Positions 17,787 through 26,421 of a stretch of 64,000 bases of DNA are shown in pieces. A model generated the notes under the pieces. That model had not been told where the DNA came from. It saw only the letters and a program-made list of their open reading frames with translations, and searched no databases. Position numbers and translations under genes: made by a program. Every line of letters starts with the position of its first letter. Position 1 is the stretch's first letter. The stretch comes from Leptotrichia massiliensis (GTDB lineage Bacteria > Fusobacteriota > Fusobacteriia > Fusobacteriales > Leptotrichiaceae), in the NCBI RefSeq assembly GCF_900104625.1, contig NZ_FNVZ01000003.1, positions 58,784 to 122,783 of the forward strand. Direction: 5' to 3'.

Positions 17787-18983
17787 TTATTTTGTTAATC
17801 TGTAAGTATCCCTTGCAATTACAAGTTCTTCTGCTGTTTCAATCTTATAAATTTTAACTTTTGAATCTTTTGTTGACAATTCAACATTTCCTGGCAATCT
17901 TTGTGCATTTTTTTCTTCATCCAGTTCAATTCCAAAATATGAAAGCGATTCACAAATATGCTGTTTTACTCCAACTGAATTTTCCCCTATTCCACCTGTA
18001 AATGCGATTGCGTCAATTCCGTTCATCGCTGCAACATAAGCTCCGATATAAAGTTGTATTCTGTAACAGAACATTTCATAAGCTAAAATAGCCTTCTCAT
18101 TACCTGATCTTCTTGCTGTATCTAAATCACGAAAATCTGAACTTTCTCCAAATATTCCCAAAATTCCAGACTGCTTATTCATTCTCGTATTCATTTCATC
18201 CAAAGAAAGACCTCTTTTTCTCATTATATAAATGACAGACGCGGGATCTGCATCTCCAGTTCTTGTTCCCATCATAACTCCTGCAAGCGGGGTCATTCCC
18301 ATTGATGTATCTACAACTTTACCATTCTGAACTGCTGAAATGCTCGCTCCATTTCCAAGGTGGCAAACTATAATTTTAGAATCTTCTTTTCCTAACATTT
18401 CTCTTGCCACTTCACTTACATATCTGTGAGAAGTCCCGTGAAATCCATATTTTCTAACTTTCAAATCAGTATAGTCTTCATAAGGATATGGATACATATA
18501 TGCTTTTCCTGGCATTGTTTGATGGAAAGCCGTGTCAAATACAACTACATTCTTTTTACCTGGAAGCAATTTTTGAACAACTTTTATTCCCATTATATGC
18601 GCTGGGTTATGTAAAGGTGCAAGTGGTGCTATTTCTTCAAGATTTTTCATAACTTCGTCATCTACAATTACCGATTTTTCATAATATTCTCCACCATGGA
18701 CAATTCTATGTCCTATCGAATCAATTTCATCCACGCTTGAAATTACTCCTATTTTTTCATCCTGTAATGTCTGTAAAATTAGTTCCACCGCAATTGTGTG
18801 ATTTTCCATAGGAACTTCCATTTTGTCAATTTTTTCCCCAGTCAATAAATTTTTGTAACTGAAAATAGGATTTGCAATTCCTATTCTTTCACAATTTCCT
18901 TTAGCTAGCGATTGCTCATTTGTCATGTCAATAAGTTCAAACTTTGCTGATGAACTCCCACAATTTATTACCAAAACTTTCAT
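17787..18983 (-). CDS. ackA: acetate kinase
   Basis: It interconverts acetyl phosphate plus ADP with acetate plus ATP, the energy-yielding end of mixed-acid fermentation. The 398-residue protein begins MKVLVINCGSSSAKFEL (ASKHA phosphate loop). It contains FDTAFHQTMP, RKYGFHGTSHRYV, HLGNGASISAV, GMTPLAGVMMGTRTGDADP and FTGGIGENS, all diagnostic. It lies 36 bases after pta on the same strand, forming the usual pta-ackA pair. Confidence 0.98.
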   Translation of the reverse strand: MKVLVINCGSSSAKFELIDMTNEQSLAKGNCERIGIANPIFSYKNLLTGEKIDKMEVPMENHTIAVELILQTLQDEKIGVISSVDEIDSIGHRIVHGGEYYEKSVIVDDEVMKNLEEIAPLAPLHNPAHIMGIKVVQKLLPGKKNVVVFDTAFHQTMPGKAYMYPYPYEDYTDLKVRKYGFHGTSHRYVSEVAREMLGKEDSKIIVCHLGNGASISAVQNGKVVDTSMGMTPLAGVMMGTRTGDADPASVIYIMRKRGLSLDEMNTRMNKQSGILGIFGESSDFRDLDTARRSGNEKAILAYEMFCYRIQLYIGAYVAAMNGIDAIAFTGGIGENSVGVKQHICESLSYFGIELDEEKNAQRLPGNVELSTKDSKVKIYKIETAEELVIARDTYRLTK

Positions 18984-19019
18984 AATTTTCCCTCCAAATT
19001 TTTTATTTATATTTTTATT

Positions 19020-20024
19020 TTACATTTCTGATTCAACGGCAGTAATTGCCACGACTTCCACAATATCTTCCACGCTGCATCCTCTTGAAAGATCGTGAAC
19101 TGGACGTGCCAATCCTTGAATTAAAGGTCCTAATGCTTTTGCTTTGGCCAATCTCTGTGTTAATTTATAACCGATATTTCCTGAATCCAAGTCAGGGAAA
19201 ATCAATACATTTGCCTGCCCTGCCACTTTTGATCCAGGTGCTTTTGCAGCAGCTACTTCAGGAATAATCGCAGCATCCAGCTGTAATTCCCCATCAAATT
19301 CAAAATCAACATTTCTAACTTTTAAAATTTCGATAGCTTCCCTAACTTTGCTTACAGACACTCCATCTGCACTTCCCTTTGTAGAATATGATAAAAAGGC
19401 TACTTTTGGCTCTTTTATTCCAGCAGTGAATTTAGCTTTTTCCGCTGCAGAAATAGCGATATCCGCAAGCTGCATAGCCGTAGGATCAGGGATTACCCCA
19501 CCATCTGAGTATACAAATGTCCCATTGTAGCCAAATTCAGGCGTATTTGTTATCATAATAAAAGAACTCGATACTGTCTTTAGTCCTTCCTTTGGTCCAA
19601 TTATGTGAATTGCCGCTCTTAAAACATGGGCTGTTGGTGAAGCTGAACCTGCTACCATTCCATCAACTCTTCCTTGATGTACAAGCATTGCCGCAAAATA
19701 TCTTGGATCTGACATAAGTGTTGCTTTTGCAGTTTCTAATGTCATACCTTTTTTCTCTCTTCTTTTTCTCAAAAGTTCCGACATAGCGTCAATTGTTGCA
19801 CACGAATCAGGATTATAGAAAATCGCTCCTTCCAACGAAACGCCCAGTTCAGCTGCTTTTTCCTTTAACTTTTTCTCATCTCCGACCAGCGCTATTTTTG
19901 CAATTCCTTCATTAATGATTTTTTCTGTTGCCCGCAAAACTCTCTCATCTTCTGTTTCAGGTAAAATGATTGTCTTGTTCAATTTTTTTGCTTTTTCTTT
20001 TAATTCATTTGCTAATGTGTTCAT
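19020..20024 (-). CDS. pta: phosphate acetyltransferase
   Basis: It converts acetyl-CoA and phosphate into acetyl phosphate for AckA. The 334-residue short form has the family segments ILPETEDERVLRAT, AGSASPTAHVLRAA, NVLIFPDLDSGNIGYKLTQR and a C-terminal GPLIQGLARPVHDLSRGCS. It lacks the N-terminal regulatory domains of enterobacterial Pta. It is the first gene of the pta-ackA pair. Confidence 0.98.
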   Translation of the reverse strand: MNTLANELKEKAKKLNKTIILPETEDERVLRATEKIINEGIAKIALVGDEKKLKEKAAELGVSLEGAIFYNPDSCATIDAMSELLRKRREKKGMTLETAKATLMSDPRYFAAMLVHQGRVDGMVAGSASPTAHVLRAAIHIIGPKEGLKTVSSSFIMITNTPEFGYNGTFVYSDGGVIPDPTAMQLADIAISAAEKAKFTAGIKEPKVAFLSYSTKGSADGVSVSKVREAIEILKVRNVDFEFDGELQLDAAIIPEVAAAKAPGSKVAGQANVLIFPDLDSGNIGYKLTQRLAKAKALGPLIQGLARPVHDLSRGCSVEDIVEVVAITAVESEM

Positions 20025-20056
20025 AATTTCCTCTCCTTTTCAATTTTCTTTTTTTA

Positions 20057-21256
20057 TTAATCAAACATAGCTTCAACAAATTCCTTTGTATCAAATTCCC
20101 TTAAATCCTCGATTCCTTCTCCGACACCTATAAATTTAATCGGTTTTTTCAGCTCTTCTGTAATTGGAAAAATAATCCCTCCTTTTGCTGTCCCATCAAA
20201 TTTTGTCAAAATAATTCCTGTTAAATCTACGATTTCATTAAATATTCTAGCCTGCTCTAATCCATTCTGCCCAGTTGTGCTGTCAATTACAAGCAAAGTT
20301 TCAAAATCCGTTTCTCCAGACTGTTCACGTATAATTTTATTTATTTTTTCAAGTTCCTTCATCAAATCACGTTTATTATGAAGTCTTCCAGCCGTATCCA
20401 GTATTGCCACATCAAATCCACGATTTTTAGCAGTTTTTACTGTATCAAAAATTACAGCTGCAGGATCGCTCCCATGTGCCTGCTTTACAACTTCCACTCC
20501 AGTCCGTTTTCCCCATTCCTCAACTTGCTCAATCGCAGCGGCTCTAAACGTATCTCCAGCCCCAATAATAACCTTTTTCCCGCTATCCTTCAATTTTTTC
20601 GCTATTTTCCCAATGGACGTAGTCTTTCCAACACCATTTACTCCCACAACTAAAAGAATATTAAGCTTTCCATCCTGTAATTTTAATTTTGTGCTGTTTT
20701 CATCATTGTAAATAAGTTTTGCTTTAAGCAATTCCTTTAATTCATCGTAAATTTGCTCCGACGTTTTCAGTTTTTTTCGTGAAACTGATTTTTCCAGCTC
20801 TTGCACAAGCTGCATTGTCATATTCATTCCAATATCTGATTGAATAAGCAACTCCTCCAGTTCCTCGTACAAATCGTCATCTATCGCTTTACCCAAAAGC
20901 ATTTCCTTCAATTTTCCAAAAAATCCTTTTTTTGGAGTTGCCAGCCTATCTTTTAAAGGCTTTAATTTAGGTTTGATTTTTGTTTTTTCATCTGATGTTT
21001 CTTCTATTTTTTCTATTTTTGTACCTTCAATTTTTTCTGTTTCAGTTTCAAAGCTTTTTTCATTATTTTCAGTTTTTTTAGCATTTTTTCCTAAAATTTC
21101 TTCAGCTGTTTCTTTTATTTCCTTTTCAGTTTCAGCTTTAATTTTATCTATTTCACTTTGGCTTTCCTCAATTTCTTTTTCTATCTGATTTTCCAAAGTG
21201 TCCTTCTGGTCTTCATCTTTTTTCTTTTTTCCAAATTTAAAAAAATTTTTCAGCAT
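20057..21256 (-). CDS. ftsY: signal recognition particle receptor FtsY
   Basis: The SRP receptor GTPase that delivers ribosome-nascent-chain complexes to the Sec channel. The NG domain is clear: helical N domain about residues 100-185, G1 GVNGVGKT at 205-212, the DTFRAAA segment, G3 DTAGRL and G4 in TKFDGTAKGG. The first 100 residues are an acidic, glutamate/lysine-rich A domain, as in many Gram-negatives. Total length is 399. The start codon overlaps the tsaB stop by one base (TAATG), indicating translational coupling. Confidence 0.97.
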   Translation of the reverse strand: MLKNFFKFGKKKKDEDQKDTLENQIEKEIEESQSEIDKIKAETEKEIKETAEEILGKNAKKTENNEKSFETETEKIEGTKIEKIEETSDEKTKIKPKLKPLKDRLATPKKGFFGKLKEMLLGKAIDDDLYEELEELLIQSDIGMNMTMQLVQELEKSVSRKKLKTSEQIYDELKELLKAKLIYNDENSTKLKLQDGKLNILLVVGVNGVGKTTSIGKIAKKLKDSGKKVIIGAGDTFRAAAIEQVEEWGKRTGVEVVKQAHGSDPAAVIFDTVKTAKNRGFDVAILDTAGRLHNKRDLMKELEKINKIIREQSGETDFETLLVIDSTTGQNGLEQARIFNEIVDLTGIILTKFDGTAKGGIIFPITEELKKPIKFIGVGEGIEDLREFDTKEFVEAMFD

Positions 21257-21996
21257 TATTTCTTATCCCTTTCCGCCTGTGATTTCTCCAGATAATCTGG
21301 TTTCAGATTAAAAATATCAGTCTTTCTTATCACACCAGCATTTTCCAAATTTTTATCCAAAAACATCTGCACAAATGTCGTTGTATTAATTGTCAAATTC
21401 TTATCTTCAAATATTTTTACACAATTTCCCAATTTATCCAATATCTTAGCCTTATAATTAAAAACTGCGTCCCCAATTAGATAAACTTTTTTATTATTTC
21501 CCTTATTTTCAATTATTTCATCAATTACATTGTCAAGTTTTGTAACTTCATAATTTTTTACCAATTTTAGTTTATTTTCACTTGAAGTTTCATAACCCGC
21601 ACAATAAATCTTTTCCTTTCGTGAATCAATCATCGAATATATTTTCACATCTTCATCATTTCCCAAACTTGTTTTCAAATTATAATACCCCTGAAATCCA
21701 AGTGCATCCAGCTCATTCACTTCATAAAAATTCACATTCCGTCCAAAAAAAAGCCCCTTTACAACTGAAATTGCTATTCTAACCCCTGTAAACGAACCTG
21801 GTCCTATCGAAACAATTACATCTTCAATTTCATCTAGCTTTTTCCCTGTCCATTTCAAAAGGCTGTCAATCTGCTCCAAAATCGTAGTAGAATGTGTTTT
21901 TGCCATTTCCACATGTATTTCCCCCAGCAATTTATCTTTCTCATAAAGCGACAATCCAGCCAGCTTAGTTGTAGTCGTTATCGCAAATATCAACAT
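21256..21996 (-). CDS. tsaB: tRNA threonylcarbamoyladenosine biosynthesis protein TsaB
   Basis: TsaB is a non-catalytic partner of TsaD in making t6A at position 37 of ANN-decoding tRNAs. An ASKHA-like N-terminus (MLIFAITTTTKLAGLSLY) is followed by HSTTILEQIDSLL and the IGPGSFTGVRIAISVVKGL motif. I place the start at 21996, six codons inside the longest reading frame, because ATGGAGAAAAATATG puts a GGAGA ribosome site at the right distance. The longer start (22014) has no good site. This gives 246 residues. It is followed by ftsY with a one-base overlap. Confidence 0.9.
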   Translation of the reverse strand: MLIFAITTTTKLAGLSLYEKDKLLGEIHVEMAKTHSTTILEQIDSLLKWTGKKLDEIEDVIVSIGPGSFTGVRIAISVVKGLFFGRNVNFYEVNELDALGFQGYYNLKTSLGNDEDVKIYSMIDSRKEKIYCAGYETSSENKLKLVKNYEVTKLDNVIDEIIENKGNNKKVYLIGDAVFNYKAKILDKLGNCVKIFEDKNLTINTTTFVQMFLDKNLENAGVIRKTDIFNLKPDYLEKSQAERDKK

Positions 21997-22064
21997 ATTT
22001 TTCTCCATTTTCATTTTTATTCACTTGCTCAAACCCATTTAAAATTAAACTATTAAAAATTAAA

Positions 22065-22529
22065 TTATTCAATTTCAAAATCTATTTTTTTATCATTTTT
22101 AAGCGTATAAACAGAAACTTCACGAGCCGTATCAGAATAATGATTTATCTCAACAAACACCGCATCCTCAGGCATCTCATCCAAAATCTTGTCCGCCCAC
22201 TCAATAATCACAACACTTCCATCTTCCCCAATATAATCTTCAAACCCAATATCATAAATCTCTTCAGAATCATTAATCCTGTAAACATCAAAATGATACA
22301 CAGGCATATCTCCAGAACTATACTCAATCACATAAGTAAACGTCGGACTCTTCACATTCTCTGTAACATTGTAACATTCACAAATCTTCTTAGTAAACGT
22401 AGTCTTCCCCGCTCCCAAATCTCCAATAAGTCCTAGACAACCTCCGTTTTTTAACTTTTCTGCTAATTTTTTTGCTAATTCATCTATCTTATCAAATGTC
22501 AATATTTTCTTTTTCATAATTTTTCTCAC
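22065..22529 (-). CDS. tsaE: tRNA threonylcarbamoyladenosine biosynthesis ATPase TsaE
   Basis: The ATPase that drives turnover of the TsaBD complex. The Walker A motif GDLGAGKTTF lies near residue 40. SPTFTYVIEY, then HFDVYRI and VVIIEWADKI follow in family order. The 154-residue length is normal. The frame has an earlier start (MRKIMKKKILTF); the fifth-codon ATG is an equally possible start. The tsaE-tsaB-ftsY order suggests one operon. Confidence 0.95.
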   Translation of the reverse strand: MRKIMKKKILTFDKIDELAKKLAEKLKNGGCLGLIGDLGAGKTTFTKKICECYNVTENVKSPTFTYVIEYSSGDMPVYHFDVYRINDSEEIYDIGFEDYIGEDGSVVIIEWADKILDEMPEDAVFVEINHYSDTAREVSVYTLKNDKKIDFEIE

Positions 22530-22999
22530 TTCTAAATTTCAATTAAATTATATTTTTATACTAAAGTCCATTTAAATAACGAATTTATTAAAAACTTTTC
22601 TAATTAAAGGATATAAACCTAATATTTTCAAATAATTAAAATATAATTTTCATTTTTTTAATATAGTCTAATTTAGCTAATCTGTCGGAGCATTTTTCTG
22701 TGCTGACAAAACTGTTTGAGCATAGCGAGTTTTTTGTCAGTGCAGGAAAATGTCGTAGACTAGCCATAGGTCGTAGGATTTGCGGCAATGAGCAATCCTA
22801 CAAAAATAAAAAAAGAAAAAACATAGTAATATGAAAAATATCTATTAATCAAAATATAAAAATAATTTAGTTGAATGATTATAAATTAGTTATTAAACAA
22901 CCTTATTATAAAAATAAATTTTTATTTTTAAATGAAATTTAGTATTAAATAAAAATATATTTCATTAACAAATATTTCTTCTATAATTTTTAAAATTTT
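22530..22999. other. intergenic region filled by repeat copy B1
   Basis: This 470-base gap between rfaE2 and tsaE has no gene. Almost all of it is the B1 repeat (22558-22947). The short flanks are AT-rich; the tsaE promoter would have to lie within or beside the repeat. Confidence 0.65.
22558..22947 (+). repeat. dispersed structured repeat, subfamily B copy 1
   Basis: Bounded by ATACTAAAG on the left and ATTTAGTAT on the right, which form short imperfect inverted ends. The conserved core (22683-22801) holds a 21-bp imperfect stem, CATTTTTCTG (from 22691) paired with the arm at 22732-22752, around the loop CTGTTTGAGCATAGCGAG. A second hairpin follows: GTAGGATTTGC (22773-22783) and GCAATCCTAC (22792-22801) with loop GGCAATGA. 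The mismatches in the long stem are G-U only if this strand is the RNA. Confidence 0.85.
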
Positions 23000-23515
23000 T
23001 TATTTTTTATACACTTCAATAATTTTATTAATAATTTCAGTTGTGGAAATATTATCCACGAAGGATAAAATCTTTACTTCTCCTCCATTTTTTTCAACAA
23101 CTTTTGTTTCTGGCAAGTCTTCTTTTTTGTAATCTCCGCCTTTTACGTGAATATCTGGCTTTAAAATATCCAGCAGTTTTTCTGGTGTTTTTTCATTAAA
23201 AATTACTGTATAATCTACAAATTTTGTACCCAAAAGCACAAATGCTCTATTTGTTTCACTATTTATAGGTCTTTTATCTCCCTTGTTCACTTTAACTGAA
23301 GCATCGCTATTTACACCTACAACCAAAATATCGCCTAAATTTCTGGCTTCCTCCAGATAAGTCAAATGCCCAACATGTAAAATATCAAAAACCCCGTTAG
23401 TAAAAACTACCTTTTTTCCAGCCTTCTGCAATCTCACTATTTCATTTCTCATTTCATCAGCAGTCAGCAAATTATCCTTAAAACTTTTTTCCAATTTTCT
23501 CTCCAATATATTCAT
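23000..23515 (-). CDS. rfaE2: D-glycero-beta-D-manno-heptose 1-phosphate adenylyltransferase (RfaE2 type)
   Basis: A single-domain nucleotidyltransferase matching the C-terminal half of HldE, which activates heptose 1-phosphate to ADP-heptose. The signature GVFDILHVGHLTYLEEA places the HxGH motif at residues 47-50, and KGGDYKKEDLPE and IDNIST-like segments follow. The 171-residue length is normal for the stand-alone form. No other heptose genes are nearby. Close relatives act on glycerol 3-phosphate or FAD precursors, but the spacing of motifs fits RfaE2 best. Confidence 0.88.
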   Translation of the reverse strand: MNILERKLEKSFKDNLLTADEMRNEIVRLQKAGKKVVFTNGVFDILHVGHLTYLEEARNLGDILVVGVNSDASVKVNKGDKRPINSETNRAFVLLGTKFVDYTVIFNEKTPEKLLDILKPDIHVKGGDYKKEDLPETKVVEKNGGEVKILSFVDNISTTEIINKIIEVYKK

Positions 23516-23724
23516 CTATTCTATTTATCATTATAATGTTTTTAATTCATAATTTACTCAATCCCTAAGTTTATTTAATTTTAAAAAGGTTTGAGCATAC
23601 ATCAAATTATACCACATTTTTTCCAAAAAAAGAAAATTTTTCTATTTTTTTTCAACTTTTATTTTTTCTAATTTTAACAATTGTATTTTAAGAAGTTTTA
23701 AGCATATTCTCACAATTTTTTTAT

Positions 23725-23766
23725 CAAAAAAGAAAAAGAAGCATAAGCTTACTGCTTTTACTTCTC
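23725..23766 (-). terminator. probable terminator after the acetyltransferase gene
   Basis: On the minus strand a hairpin with arms AAGCA and TGCTT, possibly extended by GAAG/CTTC with a bulge, is followed by CTTTTTCTTTTTTG. It lies about 35 bases past the stop of the gene ending at 23799. Confidence 0.55.
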
Positions 23767-23798
23767 TTAAATTTTAAAATTTTATTATTAGCACCTCT

Positions 23799-24236
23799 TT
23801 ATCGAAATATTTTTATAAAACGTTTTTGAGTTTTATTACAAGTATAACCAATATTTTCATAAAATTTATGTGCTTCTAAACGATGAGAACCAGAATTTAA
23901 TCTAATGAAATTAATATTATTGTTTAAAGCATACTCTTCAACAAAAACCATCAGTTTTTTTCCTATACCCTTGCCTTGAAAATTGGAACTTACTGCTAAT
24001 CCTAATATATTTAATCCAATATCACTGTATAAACTTTCATACATCTCTGCATGAACAAAACCAACAACCTTACTTGTTTCTTTATCTTCATATACTGCGA
24101 TAATATGATGTTCATAATCAATAGATAATTTTTCAATTTGTGTCTTGACAGTCTTAATATCAACATTATATCCTAACTCATCTTTACAAATTTCTTGTAT
24201 ATCCTTCGCATCTAGTATATTAATCTCTCTTATCAC
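23799..24236 (-). CDS. GNAT-family N-acetyltransferase
   Basis: A 145-residue acetyl-CoA-dependent acetyltransferase of unknown substrate. The acetyl-CoA-binding motif A is visible as NILGLAVSSNFQGKGIGKKL near residues 72-93. A C-terminal LNSGSHRLEAHKFYENIGY motif B is typical of small-molecule or antibiotic-modifying GNATs as well as protein acetylases. It lies between rfaE2 and the FtsZ-like genes with its own ribosome site. The substrate cannot be read from the sequence. Confidence 0.88.
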   Translation of the reverse strand: MIREINILDAKDIQEICKDELGYNVDIKTVKTQIEKLSIDYEHHIIAVYEDKETSKVVGFVHAEMYESLYSDIGLNILGLAVSSNFQGKGIGKKLMVFVEEYALNNNINFIRLNSGSHRLEAHKFYENIGYTCNKTQKRFIKIFR

Positions 24237-24320
24237 ACTTTTACCTCTATAACTTCTAATTTTTCATATTTACTTTTTTCTATAATACACACTTCAACTT
24301 TAGTATTATTTTATATACAT

Positions 24321-25169
24321 TTATTTAGAAAAATCCGTTATCAACATTTCCACTTCAATTTTATCTTCAAGCTTAACATCCATAATGTATCCCCATAGTA
24401 TATTTGTTTGGTCTGCTCCAATTTTTTCATTTATAATCATAGTTATTTCCTGTAAATCCGTTAATCCAATGTCTGGTCCTGCTGTAACGCTTAACAGTAT
24501 CTTTTTCGCTTTTGGAAGATTTTTTATAAAAGGGCTGTTTATTATTTGTTCTGTAGCAAGTTTTACCTTATCCTGCCCTTCACCTTTACCAAATGCTGTT
24601 ATGCCTTCCCCTGAATTTTCTAGCATTATTTTTACATCATCAAAATCAAGATTCACTATCCCTTGTTTTTTTATTAGATTTGTTATAAATTCTACATTTT
24701 TTATAAAAATTTCATCTCTTTTTTCAAATAATTTATCAAAAGCTGCACTAGAATCTGCTTCCACTAATTTTTTAAGAGGCAAAACTATAACAGTATCAGA
24801 AACTTCTTCTAATTTTTTGATTTCATTATTTTCTCCATTTGAATTAATTGATGTAGCAACTACAACTACTGTCAATATTCCCATTGTTTTGGCAACTTCT
24901 GAAACAATGCAGGCTATCTCGTTATTTTTCTTTTCCGACATTTCTGTCAAAATAAATACTAAATTAGTATTTTTCAATGCACTCTGCACTTTTTCACTTA
25001 AATCTTCAGAAGCCAATATTTTTGTTCCTACATTCAGTTTATCCAAATTCCGTTGATTTGCATCAATTCCCACAAGTTCAACTTCTGCAATCTTTTTCTC
25101 CATTATTTTATTCAATACATTATTTCCCACTGTACCGATTCCGACAACTTTTATTCCAACACCGTCCAT
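24321..25169 (-). CDS. FtsZ-like protein A with degenerate GTP-binding loops
   Basis: A 282-residue FtsZ-fold protein. Many FtsZ core landmarks align: IKVVGIGTVGNNVLNKI (T1 region, about 6-22), DTVIVLPLKKLVEA, then KKQGIVNLDFDDVKIML with the T7 catalytic loop NLDFDD at 173-178, and a KILLSVTAGPDIGLTDLQEI domain. The glycine-rich T4 signature GGGTGTG is replaced by a SEKKNNE stretch near 78-84, and the T3 GLGAGA loop is missing. There is no C-terminal linker or conserved tail for FtsA or ZipA binding. It should therefore bind GTP poorly or not at all, yet could offer a T7 loop to a neighbour. It is probably not the essential ftsZ. Confidence 0.85.
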   Translation of the reverse strand: MDGVGIKVVGIGTVGNNVLNKIMEKKIAEVELVGIDANQRNLDKLNVGTKILASEDLSEKVQSALKNTNLVFILTEMSEKKNNEIACIVSEVAKTMGILTVVVVATSINSNGENNEIKKLEEVSDTVIVLPLKKLVEADSSAAFDKLFEKRDEIFIKNVEFITNLIKKQGIVNLDFDDVKIMLENSGEGITAFGKGEGQDKVKLATEQIINSPFIKNLPKAKKILLSVTAGPDIGLTDLQEITMIINEKIGADQTNILWGYIMDVKLEDKIEVEMLITDFSK

Positions 25170-25285
25170 TTTTCTTCTCCTTTATATATAAAGTTTTCTT
25201 TTCTAGATTTTAACATATTTTTATCAAATATATTAGAACTTTTTACTATTTTTTATACAATTTCGCTTTTTCTTCTAATAATAAC

Positions 25286-25313
25286 AAAAAGCTACCATAA
25301 TTGGTAGCTTTGC
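25286..25313 (-). terminator. terminator between the two FtsZ-like genes
   Basis: AAGCTACCA pairs perfectly with TGGTAGCTT around an ATTA loop, and the minus-strand tail is TTTTTGTTATTATT. It lies about 130 bases after the upstream FtsZ-like gene stops, so the two paralogues are probably separate transcription units. Confidence 0.85.
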
Positions 25314-25443
25314 ATTTAAAGTTGCTTCATTTTAAGGTAGTGTAACACCTGTTTTTAAACTTTTCTTTCAATGTAATTATATCATATCTAATTAATTAGT
25401 CAATGTTTTTTCTTTTTTTATTTATAAATTTTTAATTTTTTTA

Positions 25444-26421
25444 TTAATCCGAAAAATTTGTTGCAATCAAATATACCTTTACACAGCTCCCTTTTTGTTC
25501 AAAATCTTCAGAATTTTCAAATTTAGTTTCTTCAAAGACTGTTCCCCATGCGAGAAATAATTCTGGATTTTCGGAACTTTTGGCTACTGCTGTGGCAATT
25601 TGGCTAATTTCTTCGAGGCGTATGTCATTTCCTGAGGTTATGTTCATTAGTATTTTTCCTGCACCTTTTATTGAACGTTCTAGAAGTGGGGGATTTAGTG
25701 CTTGTTCTACTGCCTTTTTTGCTCTATCCTCTCCGTCTGCTTTCCCAAAGCCCAATACTGTTTTGCCTGAATTTTGCAATATAGATTTAATATCTGCAAA
25801 GTCTAAATTTACAATTCCTTGTTTTTTTATTAAGTCCAATATTCCTTTTACAATTGTTACAAAGGCTTTTTCTCCTTTTTCATAGATATTTGCCAATGAA
25901 AAGTTTGCGTATAAATCATTTAATTTTTGATATGGAATAACTATTACAGTATCAGCGAAATGTTTTAATCTTTTCTTTCCTTTTTTAGCAAGTTTTATTT
26001 TATTAGGAGCTTCAAATTTAAAGGGTTTTGATACAATAGCAACAGTTAATACATCCATTGATTTTGCAATTTCTGCAATAATAGCTGAGGCAGGTGTTCC
26101 AGTTTTTTCACCCATTTCAGCTATAATAAATGCCATATCTGTCTTTTCTAGGTCTTTTTTAATTTGTTTTTTTAAACCCTCTACGGCTTCATAAGAAATC
26201 ATCGAAGATACAAATATTTTTGTATCAGCTTTTGAATTATCTAGATTAATTTTTTCAGCATCCACTGCTATAAAATTAGCTTTTATATCATCTCTTACTG
26301 CCATTTTATTTATTACATTGTTCCCTATTTTCCCTATTCCTATAATTTTTATTTTTACCCCATTTAACGTTTTTTGCTCAATATCCCTTCTTTCTTCAAC
26401 ATTTTCGGCAATGTCCCACAT
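25444..26421 (-). CDS. FtsZ-like protein B with degenerate GTP-binding loops
   Basis: A 325-residue FtsZ paralogue, closer to true FtsZ than its neighbour. The core aligns well: IKIIGIGKIGNNVINKM (from residue 24), FIAVDAEKINLDNSKA, AIIAEIAKSMDVLTVAIVSK, DTVIVIPYQKL, T7 NLDFADIK at 205-212 and ILMNITSGNDIRLEEI. Where FtsZ has GGGTGTGAAP, this protein has GEKTGTPASA (104-113), so two of the key glycines are lost. The T3 GLGAGA loop is replaced by a region around SSMISYEAVEG. It ends at the core with no conserved C-terminal peptide. A GGGAGGA ribosome site precedes the ATG. It diverges from the restriction-modification genes. Confidence 0.88.
   Translation of the reverse strand: MWDIAENVEERRDIEQKTLNGVKIKIIGIGKIGNNVINKMAVRDDIKANFIAVDAEKINLDNSKADTKIFVSSMISYEAVEGLKKQIKKDLEKTDMAFIIAEMGEKTGTPASAIIAEIAKSMDVLTVAIVSKPFKFEAPNKIKLAKKGKKRLKHFADTVIVIPYQKLNDLYANFSLANIYEKGEKAFVTIVKGILDLIKKQGIVNLDFADIKSILQNSGKTVLGFGKADGEDRAKKAVEQALNPPLLERSIKGAGKILMNITSGNDIRLEEISQIATAVAKSSENPELFLAWGTVFEETKFENSEDFEQKGSCVKVYLIATNFSD

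Noticed and set aside
24321..26421. Calling either FtsZ-like gene the essential ftsZ
   Set aside because: The GTP-binding glycine motif and the C-terminal peptide are missing in both, and no ftsA or other division-cluster gene is next to them.
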